A stretch of DNA of 64,000 bases. Origin: Streptomyces sp. S.PNR 29 (GTDB lineage: Bacteria; Actinomycetota; Actinomycetes; Streptomycetales; Streptomycetaceae). The notes beneath the pieces are model-generated. The model did not search any database. It was given only the letters and a program-made list of their open reading frames with translations, and was not told the origin of the DNA. The stretch's first letter is position 1. Each line of letters starts with the position of its first letter. This document shows positions 25,880 to 53,053 of this stretch, one piece after another. The position numbers and the translations under genes were made by a program. The stretch is taken from contig NZ_JANUQM010000016.1 of the NCBI RefSeq assembly GCF_030386795.1, forward strand, positions 1-64,000. Reading direction: 5' to 3'.

Positions 25880-26971
25880 TCAGGTCTTGGGCGGGGCCGT
25901 GCTGGCCCGGACCGTCAGGGTCGTCGCGATCTCCAACCCGGCCTGAGGAGCCTTCTCGCCACGGCCGAGCGTGAGCGCCAGCTCGGTCGCGGCCACGGCC
26001 ATCTCGGTCAGGGGCTGGTGGACGGTGGTGAGGGGCGGGTCCACCCAGGCCACGACCGGCAGGTCGTCGAAGCCCACGACGCTCAGGTCCTCGGGAATGC
26101 GCAGGCCGGCCTCGCGCGCCGCCTGGTAGACACCGAGCGCCTGCAGGTCGTTGGCCGCGAAGATCGCCGTCGGGCGTTCGGGCAGGGCCAGCAGGGAACG
26201 TGCCGCGGCGCAGCCGTCCTCGCGGGTGAGCCCGGCGTGCACGATGATCTCCGGATCGATCGGCAGGCCGGCGGCCTGCAGCGCGGAGCGGTAGCCGTCC
26301 AGCCGCGCGGAGCAGCACAACTGGCCCTCCGGTCCGCTGATCATCGCGATGCGCCGGTGGCCCAGTTCGGCGAGGTGACGGGTCGCGGCCCGGCCACCGG
26401 ACCAGTTCGTGGCCCCCACGTACGGGACGTCGTCCGGCAACTCCATGATCGGGTCGAAGACGACGAACGGGATGCCCTTCGCCGTCAGCTGTTCGCGTTC
26501 GGCCTGGGAGAGCTGCGCCACGGACAACACGCAGTTCGGACGCCGGGACACCGTGTCCTCCCAGGTCGGTGCCGCGGTGTCGTGCAGACCGAATTCGGAC
26601 ACCATGACGCCGACGCGGTGCCGGCGGGCCACCCGCTCCACACCCCGGATAATCTCGACCGCCCACATGTCCTTGAGCTCCCGGAACACGAGCTCGACGA
26701 CGTTGCTCCGGTTGGCTCCGGCCGGTTTGCGATAGCCGTACCGGTTGATCAGTTCCTCGACCCGGGCGCGCGTGTCCGCGGCCACCCCCGATTTTCCGTT
26801 CAGCACCTTGGACACGGTCGGGACCGACACCCCGGCCGACTCGGCGATGTACGCGATCGTGACCGACTTGGGGGCGTCACTCTGCTGGCGTTCGCGAGCC
26901 GCCGGCCCCTCTGCTGCGTGATCCGCCAAGGTCGCCTTCCCGATCATCGGAACCCAGGTGTGCCGGGTCAT
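25880..26971 (-). CDS. LacI-family transcriptional regulator of glycosidase genes
   Basis: This is a LacI-type repressor with the N-terminal helix-turn-helix VTIAYIAESAGVSVPTVSKV, hinge LINRYGYR, and a periplasmic-binding-protein-like sensor (about 95-360: VVELVFRELKDMWAVEIIRGV, ISGPEGQ, VVGFDDLPV). The start is uncertain: ATG 27010, ATG 26971 and a TTG with GGGAAGG upstream (26929) are all possible. The gene lies between GH43 and the divergent GH5 gene, and both intergenic regions carry the same inverted GAAACTTTCG core. The inducer is probably a plant-cell-wall oligosaccharide. Confidence 0.9.
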   Translation of the reverse strand: MTRHTWVPMIGKATLADHAAEGPAARERQQSDAPKSVTIAYIAESAGVSVPTVSKVLNGKSGVAADTRARVEELINRYGYRKPAGANRSNVVELVFRELKDMWAVEIIRGVERVARRHRVGVMVSEFGLHDTAAPTWEDTVSRRPNCVLSVAQLSQAEREQLTAKGIPFVVFDPIMELPDDVPYVGATNWSGGRAATRHLAELGHRRIAMISGPEGQLCCSARLDGYRSALQAAGLPIDPEIIVHAGLTREDGCAAARSLLALPERPTAIFAANDLQALGVYQAAREAGLRIPEDLSVVGFDDLPVVAWVDPPLTTVHQPLTEMAVAATELALTLGRGEKAPQAGLEIATTLTVRASTAPPKT

Positions 26972-27041
26972 TCTCGCATCTCTTGCCGACGCACCTGTGG
27001 CCCCGGACACATCTTCATGTTAATTTCTCCGCCGCGCTCAG

Positions 27042-27052
27042 CGAAAGTTTCC
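27042..27052. promoter_or_regulatory. CGAAAGTTTCC box between LacI and GH5 genes, candidate operator
   Basis: Inverted copy of the box at 25784-25794, 41 nt upstream of the GH5 start and in the divergent region with the LacI gene. It could repress both GH5 and the regulator itself. Confidence 0.65.
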
Positions 27053-27092
27053 TCAGCGGTCCGAGCCTCCGACCAACCGGAAGGTGCACGTG

Positions 27093-28829
27093 ATGACGAG
27101 GCGACTGGCACGATTCCTCCCGCGACGACACCGATCGTCGCGCCCCCCGCGGAGACTGGCAGCACTCCTCCTGGCGTTCGCCCTGCTCCCGCTGGTGCCC
27201 GCCACCGCGCAGGCCGCCGACCCGCCCCCGCCCAGTGCTCCCGCCGCCCGCAGCGCGGTGGCAGCGATGCAGCCCGGCTGGAACCTGGGCAACACCTACG
27301 ACGCCATCCCGGACGAGACCTCCTGGGGCAACCCTCCCGTCACCCGGGCGCTCCTCAAGAAGGTCAGGTCACAGGGCTTCAAGAGCATCCGGCTGCCCGT
27401 CACCTGGGGCATCCACCAGGGTTCGGCACCCGGATACACGATCGACCCGGCCTGGATGGCGAAGGTGCGGCAGGTCGTCGACTGGGCGCTGGACGAAAAC
27501 CTGTACGTGATGCTCAACATGCACCACGACTCGTGGATGTGGGTCAACACCCTGCCGACGGATCACGACGCCGTGCTCGCCCGCTACACCGCGACCTGGA
27601 CCCAGATTGCGGAGGAGTTCCGCGACGAGCCGTCCAGGCTCGTGTTCGAGAGCATCAACGAGCCGACGTTCAGCGACACTTCCGGCGACGACCAGAACTA
27701 CCGGCTGCTGGCCGAACTCAACCGCGTGTTCCAGCGGATCGTCCGCGAGTCCGGCGGTGGGAACACCGACCGCCTGCTCGTCCTGCCCACCCTGTACACC
27801 AACTCCGACCAGGGCCGGCTCGACGCGCTGGCCGCCGAACTCACCGCCCTGCGCGATCCCATGGTCGCCACGACGATCCACTTCTACGGATGGTGGCCGT
27901 TCAGTGTGAACATCGCCGGCTACACCCGCTTCGACGCCACCTCGGAGCAGGACCTCACCGGTCAGTTCGACCGGGCGTACCACACCTTCGTCGCGCACGG
28001 CATCCCGGTCATCATCGGCGAATACGCCCTGCTCGCCTACGACCACACCCGCCCCGGCATCATCGAGCGGGGCGAGGTGCGCAAGTACTTCGAGTACGTG
28101 GGGTACTACGCCCGCGAGCGCAGGCTCACCACCATGCTGTGGGACGCCGGCCAGTTCCTGAACCGCACCACCCTCCAATGGCGCGACCCCGAGCTGTTCG
28201 CCCAGATCAAGTCGAGCTGGACGGTCCGTTCGGGAACCGCCTCCAGTGATCTGCTGTTCCTCCCCAAGTCGGGCGCCCTCACGAGCCGGACCCTCACCTT
28301 GAACCCGAACGGCACCGGCTTCCAGGGACTCCGGCACGGCAGCCGCACCCTGGTGAAGGGCAAGCACTACACCGTCTCCGGCAACCAGCTGACGCTGACG
28401 GCCGCCGCGCTCACCGAACTGGCCGGCGACCGGACGTACGGCGTCAACGCGACGCTGGAGGCCAGGTTCTCCCGCGGCGTCCCGTGGCGGATCGACGTGA
28501 TCACGTACGACCCCCCGGTTCTGTCCAACGTCTCCGGGAGCACCAGCGGTCTGACCATCCCCACGCGGTTCCGGGGCGACATGCTGGCGACCATGGAGGC
28601 CCGGTACGACGACGGAGGCAACGCCGGCCCCGCCGACTGGACCCCCTACCAGCAGTGGGACACCGCCTTCTCGGCGTACACCGGCGACTCCATCAAGCTG
28701 ACCCCCGAGTTCCTCGGCTCGCTGAAGGACGGCTCCCGGGTCACGCTCACCTTCCACTTCTGGAGCGGCGCCGCAGCGACCTACCACGTCACCAGGACGG
28801 GGAGCACGGTGACCGGCACGACCGCCTGA
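27093..28829 (+). CDS. Secreted GH5 endoglucanase with C-terminal Ig-like/CBM46-type modules
   Basis: This 578-residue protein hydrolyses beta-glucans (cellulose, or xyloglucan in GH5 subfamily 4). A signal peptide with several arginines and the core LAALLLAFALLPLVPA ends near AQA/A (about residue 42). The GH5 domain (about 55-375) has the acid/base Glu in ESINEPTF and the nucleophile Glu in IIGEYALL, plus GWNLGNTYD and HHDSW. Two C-terminal beta-sandwich modules follow (about 380-575), resembling the CBM_X2 + CBM46 pair of such enzymes. ATG 27093 is chosen with GGAAGG upstream; GTG 27084 is possible. It is transcribed away from the LacI gene. Confidence 0.93.
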   Translation: MTRRLARFLPRRHRSSRPPRRLAALLLAFALLPLVPATAQAADPPPPSAPAARSAVAAMQPGWNLGNTYDAIPDETSWGNPPVTRALLKKVRSQGFKSIRLPVTWGIHQGSAPGYTIDPAWMAKVRQVVDWALDENLYVMLNMHHDSWMWVNTLPTDHDAVLARYTATWTQIAEEFRDEPSRLVFESINEPTFSDTSGDDQNYRLLAELNRVFQRIVRESGGGNTDRLLVLPTLYTNSDQGRLDALAAELTALRDPMVATTIHFYGWWPFSVNIAGYTRFDATSEQDLTGQFDRAYHTFVAHGIPVIIGEYALLAYDHTRPGIIERGEVRKYFEYVGYYARERRLTTMLWDAGQFLNRTTLQWRDPELFAQIKSSWTVRSGTASSDLLFLPKSGALTSRTLTLNPNGTGFQGLRHGSRTLVKGKHYTVSGNQLTLTAAALTELAGDRTYGVNATLEARFSRGVPWRIDVITYDPPVLSNVSGSTSGLTIPTRFRGDMLATMEARYDDGGNAGPADWTPYQQWDTAFSAYTGDSIKLTPEFLGSLKDGSRVTLTFHFWSGAAATYHVTRTGSTVTGTTA

Positions 28830-28856
28830 CCTCGCCGGTTGTCCCTCCGCAGCACA

Positions 28857-28885
28857 GCCGCGCGGCCGGACCACGGCCGCGCGGC
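28857..28885 (+). terminator. Strong GC hairpin after the GH5 gene
   Basis: GCCGCGCGGCC and GGCCGCGCGGC form a perfect 11-bp stem with a 7-nt loop, 27 nt after the GH5 stop. There is no T-run. Confidence 0.75.
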
Positions 28886-28959
28886 CCCCAGGCCCGCTCT
28901 CAGCCCCCGGCCAAACGGCCCGGACAGTCGACGGTGTTCCGGGCAAGGGCGGCGGCTAC

Positions 28960-29228
28960 ACCGCGGTCACACCGCTGTGGGGCACGATTCCCGCCCCGGG
29001 AACTGGTACCTGGCGACTCGCCCCGATCCCGCGACCCTTGCCGCGCTGCCGGCCCGCGTCTGCGACGAGGCCGGCGTCCAGCCGGTCCTCGCCACCCCGC
29101 TGCACGGCATCGAGGCCGTCCGGCGCAGTGGCGCGGACGCCGACTACCTGTTCCTGATCGACCACGGCGGGGCCGGTGCCCAGGTCCCCGCCGAAGGCGT
29201 CGAACTCCTCACCGGCCCCGGTGGCTAG
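28960..29228 (+). pseudogene. Relic of a GH42 beta-galactosidase C-terminus
   Basis: The frame reads GNWYLATRPDPATLAALPARV, EAGVQPVLATP, GIEAVRR, YLFLIDHG and VELLTG before a stop. This matches the final domain of GH42 beta-galactosidases. The catalytic barrel is absent. Its stop (29226-29228) overlaps the stop of the convergent PKS acyltransferase gene within CTAG at 29225-29228, so the PKS cluster joins directly onto this dead end. Confidence 0.65.
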
Positions 29229-32200
29229 AAGAAGGAGCGCAGGCGGGACTCGATGTGCGCGGCGGCGCCCTCCATGAGGGTGTCGGAGATGGCCTCGACC
29301 GTGCGGGCCCGCCAGGGCTGCAGGGACGTACCGGCGACCGCCTGGTTGAACGCCCCCATCGCGGGGCCGCAGTGGACCAGGTAGTCGACCCGGGATCGCG
29401 GGTCGCCTGTTGTCGCGAGGCGGAAGCCGCGGTCGAAGTAGCCGCGGAACAGGGCGGCCAGCTCCGCTTTCGGGTCCCGGCCGAGGGAGCGGGACGGGGC
29501 CGGCTCTCCTGCGAGGTAACGGTCGAGCACCTGGCTCCTGGTCTCCTCGTCGAGTTCGGCCAGGGACGCATGGCGGCGCCAGAGTTCGTGCAGCCTGGCT
29601 GCCCTGGCGGGGAAGAACAGCCCCCGCTTGAGGTACCGCGCCTGCACACCGAGTTCGAACATCTCGCCCCAGGGGGCGGTGTCCACGTCGTACTCGCGTG
29701 CCTCCTGCAGGATGTCCTTCACCTCCGGACTGGTCGCCGCCTCCACCGAGCACTGGTTGACCGAGCCGGTCAGCACGAACTCGGCTCCCAGCAGGAAGGC
29801 CGCCGCGACCGCCTGGGGGGTGCCGAGCCCGCCCGCGCAGCCGACGTGCACCCGGTGGCCGGGAAGGGCCTTCTCGTCCCGCAGGCGGAGCACCGTCGGC
29901 AACAGGGTCGGCAGGTCGGCCGTGCTGCTCAGCCAGCCGCCGTCCGCCTCCACGCACAGATCGTCCGCCATGGGACGCGCCGCCGCCGTGCGGGCCTCCG
30001 CGTCGGTGACCTCCCCGGCTTCGAGCAGTTGCCGCACCAGACGCTCCGGCGGCGGGGCGAGGAACTCCGCGGCGACGTCGCTCCTGGACACCTTCGCGAT
30101 GATCCGTCCGCCCTTGAGCCGGAACCGGACCAGGGCCGGGGTGATCAGAGGGAAGCCCGAGGCCTCGACCAGGTCCACTCCGTGCCGCAGCAGGAGGTCG
30201 ACCAGTGCGGATTCCTGCTCCGGCGCTCCGTGCCGGTAGAGCAGGTTGACGCCGAAGGCACTGCCGAGTCCCAGTTCGCCGGTCAGCTCACGCAGGTGCG
30301 GGTCCAGTTCGGCGGTGGTGAGACCGCCCGTGCCCAGGAAGCCCAGGAGCCCCGCCTTGGCCAGCGACGTCAGCATCTGCCGGCCGGAGATGCCGCCGTA
30401 CAGCGAACCGGCCAGATAGGCGCGCCGCAATCCGTACCGCTCGCGGAAGCTCCGGGCCCCGAGGCCGTCGGCGGTCACTTCGTGGCGCTCCGCCGTGGCT
30501 GGGGCCGGGGTGGTGCGGGAGACCGCGGGCGCGGGCGGGGCGGACGGTGCCGGGAGCGGTTCGGCGGCCTCCCTGATACGGCTCACCAGCTTGGTGAGCA
30601 CCCGGCCGGGGCCCAGTTCCACGAACTCGAAGTCGCCGTGTCCCATCAGTGTGCGCACCGTCTCGGTCCAGCGGACCGGGGAGGAGATCTGTGCCGCCAG
30701 GGTCTCCTTGAGCGCCTCGAACCGGTACGGCCGGGCATCGACGTTGGCCAGTACCGGGATGTTCGGTGGCCGGAGGGTGAATCCGTCCAGGAAGCGCGCG
30801 AACTCCTCCGCCGCGCCGCGCATGTAGCGGGAGTGGAAGGGCGCGCTGACATGGAGCCGGACCGCGCGGGCGCCGGCGGCTTCCACCGCGCGGCAGGCCG
30901 CGTCGATCTGCTCACCCGGGCCGGACAGCACGAACTGGTCCATGGCGTTGTGGTTGGCCAGGTCCAGGCCGTCGAGTCCGGAGTCCGCGAGCACGCGCGT
31001 GACGGTCGCCTCATCGGCCCCGACCACCGCGGCCATCGCACCGCCGTCGGCGGCCGCCATCAGCTCGCCGCGCCGCTGCACGAGTCGCAGCCCGGTCTCG
31101 AAGTCGAAGACGCCGGCCGCGAACAGGGCCACGTACTCGCCGAGGCTGTGCCCGATCAGGTAGTCCGCCGGCACCGGATCCTGTTCCACCCGGTCCAGGT
31201 AGGAAAGGGCGCTCACCACGTAGAGCGCGGGCTGGGTGAACTCGGTACGGCCGAGGCGGCGCTCGGGGTCCTGGGTGCACAGTTCCTCGATCGAGTACCC
31301 GAGCACCCGGTCCGCCGTGGCCGTCTGCTCGGGGAACTTCTCGAACAGACCCCTGCCCATCCCCCGCTGCTGGGACCCTTGACCTGGGAATCCGTAGATT
31401 TTCATGCCGTGTGCCTTCCTGGGTGTCCTGGGAGCGGCGAGCTGCTGGGCTCTGGTCAGCACGCCCGGGTCGTGTCCGAAGGGGCTGAGCAGGGGGAGGG
31501 ACCGGGAACGCGTCCCCGACGGGAGGTTGTTGCGCACGAAGTTGTGCAGGGTGCCCGAGGGGCCGAGGTCCAGGTAGAGGAAGTCACCCCGCTCCCGCAT
31601 CGCGGTGATGGTGTCCTCGAACGCGATGGGCCGTCGGGCGACCCGCGTGAAGTGGTCCACGGTCGGCCGGTCCACCGGCCCGCCGTCCACGCAGGACACC
31701 CAGGGGATGCGCGGCGGTGCGAACTGCACGCCGCGGAAGGCCTCTTGGCAGTCGGCGAGTGCCGGGTCCATCAGGCTGGAGTGGTAGCCGTACTCGACCG
31801 GAACGCGCTGGTGCACCACGTCGGCGGCGCGCAGTGCGGACTCGGCGCGGGCCAGATCCTCCTCGGTGCCCGCGACCACGAAGTGGCCCGGGTAGTTGCG
31901 GGCCGCGATCTCGCACGCCCGCAGGGCGGGTATCCGGTCGGTCACCTCCGGCCCCGCGAGCACGGCGAGCATGCCGCCGCGGGGCCCCGCCCGCAGCGCG
32001 CGGGCCTGGCGGACCAGCAGCCGCAGGCAGTCGGCCGGGGGCAGGCTGCCGGACACGGCGGCCGCCGCGTATTCGCCGAGGCTGGCGCCCAGCAGGTAGT
32101 CGGGCTCGATCCCCGCGGCCTGCAGGGTCTCCGCCAGCGCGAGCTCGATCATGACGATCGCCGGGTGGGTGATGCCGGTCTCGGTGAAGGGTTCGTTCCT

Positions 32201-32457
32201 GCGTTTCGCGGGGTCGAAGACGCGTGCCAGCACCGATTCCCCGAGTTCCTCGGCGACCACGGCGTCATGGCGTTCCAGGGCGGCGCGGAACACCGGGTTG
32301 TCGTCGAAGAGTTCCTGGCCCATCCGGTAGTACTGGGAGCCCTGGCCGGAGAACATGAAGACGACGGGCAGAGTCCCGCTGAGGGCGGCGGGCCCGGCGG
32401 GCAGCCCGGCCGGGGCCGCCTCGCCGGGGCGGCGGTCGCCGCGGGGCGTCGGATTCC

Positions 32458-32461
<4 letters not shown>
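29225..32461 (-). CDS. Trans-acting AT-AT-enoylreductase of the PKS
   Basis: This 1078-residue protein supplies the AT-less modules. AT1 (about 33-320) has FMFSGQGSQYY and the nucleophile in GASLGEY; AT2 (about 350-640) has FPGQGSQ and GHSLGEY, the usual malonyl-CoA type with PFHSR. A PfaD-like flavin enoylreductase follows (about 690-1070; SGRQMLTSLAKAGLLGF, GGLGTPQAV). AT2 probably loads malonate. AT1, with GAS instead of GHS and a YGYHSSL segment, may be an acyl hydrolase that clears stalled carriers. The AT-AT-ER layout is that described for OzmM of oxazolomycin. Its ATG overlaps the stop of the giant PKS gene (ATGA), and it is the last gene of the operon. Confidence 0.93.
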
Positions 32462-50319
<17,858 letters not shown>

Positions 50320-50392
50320 AGTTGCTCTCTCTCACAGGTCTTGGGGTCGGCCGCTGCGGGCCGGGAGGCGACGGCCGTCGGGGGCGGTGGCC

Positions 50393-53032
50393 TCAGGCCG
50401 TGCCGCCGTACCGGGCCGCGGCCCGCTGTGCTCGCCGGGACGTCCGCACGGCGGGCTCGTCGGGGCGCGTCCCCGGGGCGGGGGCGAGGCCCATCAGTTC
50501 GGCGAGGTTGTCGACGAACGCACGGATGGTCGGGAACTCGACGAAGGAGGTGGCCGGGACGTCGAAGTCCAGTTCCTCGCTGAGCTTGGCGACGACCTCG
50601 ATCAGTACGAGCGAGTCGAGGCCCAGGTCGAAGAGGTTGGTGTCCAGGGCGGCACGCCGAGGGTCGCCGAGCACCTTGCCCACCTGCTCGACCAGGTAGT
50701 CCGTGACCATCTGGACGTTCCCCCGCGGGTCCTGCGGGTCGAACCGCGTGATGAGCCGGTCGCCGTCCTGCGACGCGGCGGCGGTGACGTGACCGCCGGG
50801 CTCCACCCAGTGGCGCCGCCGCTCGAACCGGTGCGTGGGCAGGGGGACGCGGCGGGGCTCGGTGTCCGCGTGGACGGCCGTGAAGTCCAGCGGCGTGCCG
50901 TGCACCCAGGCCTGCCCGGCGAGCGTGAGCAGATGGCCGAGACCGGCCGGGGCACCGTCCTGCGGTGCCAGCCGGAGGAGGAGACGGCCGGAGCCGACGT
51001 GCGAGGTGTCCGGCTCCCCCGGACCGCCGGTGCTCGTCCAGCTGCCGGGCAGCCGGCTCTCGTCCTCGGTCATCCACCGGCCGGTGTACGGGGAGAGGAC
51101 CGGGACGCGCGGGACGGCCACGCCGGCCGGGGCGGTGCCCTCCGCCAGGGCGAGGGCCTGGTCGAGGGGCAGGGCCTCGCTGAGGGCCGCCGCCACCGCG
51201 AGACCGGTGCCGCCCGCCGCCAGGCCGGCGGGTTCGACGCCCCAGGCGAGGAGGGTGGTGGCGAGGGCGTACTCGTGGACGAAGGCGGAGAGCGTGCCCC
51301 GCCCGTCGAGCGGGCCGTAGGTCCCGGCGGCCTGGCCCAGGGCCGCGGCACAGGCGTCGACGGCGGATCGGTACGAGGGCACCGCACCGTACAGCTCGGC
51401 GCGGTCCGCCTCGTCCGCGCCGGCGCCCGTCAGGATCAGTACGGCCGCGGTGGGCTCGTGGTCGTCGGCCGTGCCCCGCAGCAGCCGCTCCTCGTCGCCG
51501 AGGGCGAGGGCCATGGCGGCGTCCCGGGCGCTGCGGGCCACCAGCGCCAGGCGGTGCGGGTGGCCGCGCCGGCCGAGGCCGAGGGTCTGCGCGACCGCGC
51601 CGAGGTCGAGGTCGGGGCGCTGCTTGAGGTGGCGGGCCAGTGTCGCGGCGGTCCGCCGCAGCGCGTCCTCGGACCGGGCGGAGACGACCAGCAGCTCACG
51701 GTCGCGTCCGGGCTGGACGGGGGTGCGGGCCGGAGGTTCCTGCAGGATGACGTGGGCGTTGGTGCCGCCGATGCCGAACGAGCTGACGCCGGCTCGCCGG
51801 GGCCCGTCCGCGGCCGGCCACTCGGTGGTCTCGGTGTTGACGTAGAACGGACTCGCCGCGAAGTCGATCTCGGGGTTGGGCGAGGTGTAGTGCAGGCTCG
51901 GCACCAGGGTGCCGTGCTCCAGCATCAGCGCCGTCTTGATCAGGCCGGCCATGCCGGCGGCGGTGTCCAGATGGCCGATGTTGGTCTTCACGGAGCCGAG
52001 GGCGCAGAACCCGGTCCGGTCCGTGCCGTGGCGGAAGGCCTGGGTCAGCGCGGCGACCTCGATCGGGTCGCCGAGCGGGGTGCCGGTGCCGTGCGCCTCG
52101 ACGTAGCCGATGGTGTCCGGCGCCACGTCGGCGACCTCCTGCGCGTCGGCGATGACCTCGGCCTGCCCGGCGATGCTCGGCGCGGTGTAACCGGTCTTGT
52201 GGGAGCCGTCGTTGTTGACCGCCGAGCCCTTGATGACGGCGTGGATCCAGTCCCCGTCGGCCAGCGCGTCCTTCAGCCGCTTGAGGACGACCACGCCGGC
52301 ACCGCTGCCGATCACCGTGCCCCGCGCCTCGGCGTCGAAGGCGCGGCAGTGGCCGTCCGGCGAGAAGATCATGCCTTCCTGGTACTGGTAGCCCTGGTGG
52401 GGTGGCGCCAGGTGCACCGCTCCGGCGAGGGCCATGTCGCACTCGCCGCCCAGCAGACCGAGGCAGGCGGTGTGCACGGCGACCAGGGAGGTGGAGCAGG
52501 CCGTGTTGACGCTGATGCTGGGGCCGCGCAGGTTGAGCTTGTAGGAGACGCGGGTGGCGAGGAAGTCCTTGTCGTTGGCCAGCATCAGCCGGTAGTGGTC
52601 GACCGAGGAAGCCGCCCGGTAGCGCTCGCCCAGGTTGTGCAGCAGATAGGTGTTCATCCCGGCGCCGGCGTAGACACCTATGTGTCCTTCGCTGCGGTCG
52701 GGGTCGTACCCCGCGCGCTCCAGGGCCTCGTGGGCGCACTCCAGGAAGATCCGGTGCTGCGGATCGAGGATCTCGGCCTCGTCGTGGGTGAACTGGAACA
52801 GCTCGGAGTCGAACAGGTCCACGTCCGGTATGGACTGGCCGGCCTTCACGTAGCGGGGGTCGGCCAGCCGCTCGGCGGGCACACCGGCGGCGAGCAACTG
52901 CTCGTCGGTGTACCGGGTCAGGGTCTCCCGGCCCTCGCGCAGCACGTCCCAGAACCGGTCGGCCGTGTCCGCACCGCCCGGGAAGCGGCAGGCCATGCCG
53001 ATGATCGCGACATCGGAATCCGAAAAGGTCAT
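50393..53032 (-). CDS. PKS module KS-(decayed AT)-ACP
   Basis: This 879-residue single module has a KS (about 6-425: NTACSTS cysteine near 177, EAHGTGT, NIGHLD) of the type that follows NRPS modules (YTDEQLLAAGV). A degenerate AT stretch (about 525-665) lies between KS and ACP, and the ACP (Ser in LGLDSLVL near 806) is near the C-terminus. There is no KR, DH or ER, so the product keeps its beta-keto group. It should add the first malonate to N-formylglycine, giving the beta-ketoacyl substrate that could be cyclised to an oxazole. AGGAGA lies ahead of ATG 53032, and 21 nt separate it from the upstream ATP-pyrophosphatase gene. Confidence 0.93.
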   Translation of the reverse strand: MTFSDSDVAIIGMACRFPGGADTADRFWDVLREGRETLTRYTDEQLLAAGVPAERLADPRYVKAGQSIPDVDLFDSELFQFTHDEAEILDPQHRIFLECAHEALERAGYDPDRSEGHIGVYAGAGMNTYLLHNLGERYRAASSVDHYRLMLANDKDFLATRVSYKLNLRGPSISVNTACSTSLVAVHTACLGLLGGECDMALAGAVHLAPPHQGYQYQEGMIFSPDGHCRAFDAEARGTVIGSGAGVVVLKRLKDALADGDWIHAVIKGSAVNNDGSHKTGYTAPSIAGQAEVIADAQEVADVAPDTIGYVEAHGTGTPLGDPIEVAALTQAFRHGTDRTGFCALGSVKTNIGHLDTAAGMAGLIKTALMLEHGTLVPSLHYTSPNPEIDFAASPFYVNTETTEWPAADGPRRAGVSSFGIGGTNAHVILQEPPARTPVQPGRDRELLVVSARSEDALRRTAATLARHLKQRPDLDLGAVAQTLGLGRRGHPHRLALVARSARDAAMALALGDEERLLRGTADDHEPTAAVLILTGAGADEADRAELYGAVPSYRSAVDACAAALGQAAGTYGPLDGRGTLSAFVHEYALATTLLAWGVEPAGLAAGGTGLAVAAALSEALPLDQALALAEGTAPAGVAVPRVPVLSPYTGRWMTEDESRLPGSWTSTGGPGEPDTSHVGSGRLLLRLAPQDGAPAGLGHLLTLAGQAWVHGTPLDFTAVHADTEPRRVPLPTHRFERRRHWVEPGGHVTAAASQDGDRLITRFDPQDPRGNVQMVTDYLVEQVGKVLGDPRRAALDTNLFDLGLDSLVLIEVVAKLSEELDFDVPATSFVEFPTIRAFVDNLAELMGLAPAPGTRPDEPAVRTSRRAQRAAARYGGTA
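51040..51455 (-). other. Decayed acyltransferase domain in the KS-ACP protein
   Basis: The stretch keeps cis-AT landmarks: ELYGAVPSYRSAVDACAA, HEYALATTLLAWGVEPAG, LSEALPLDQALAL and VPVLSPYTGRWMTEDE. At the GHSxGE position it has only GGTGLAV, so there is no nucleophile. It is shorter than a real AT. Confidence 0.7.
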
Positions 53033-53053
53033 GGTGATTCTCCTACGCAGTTC

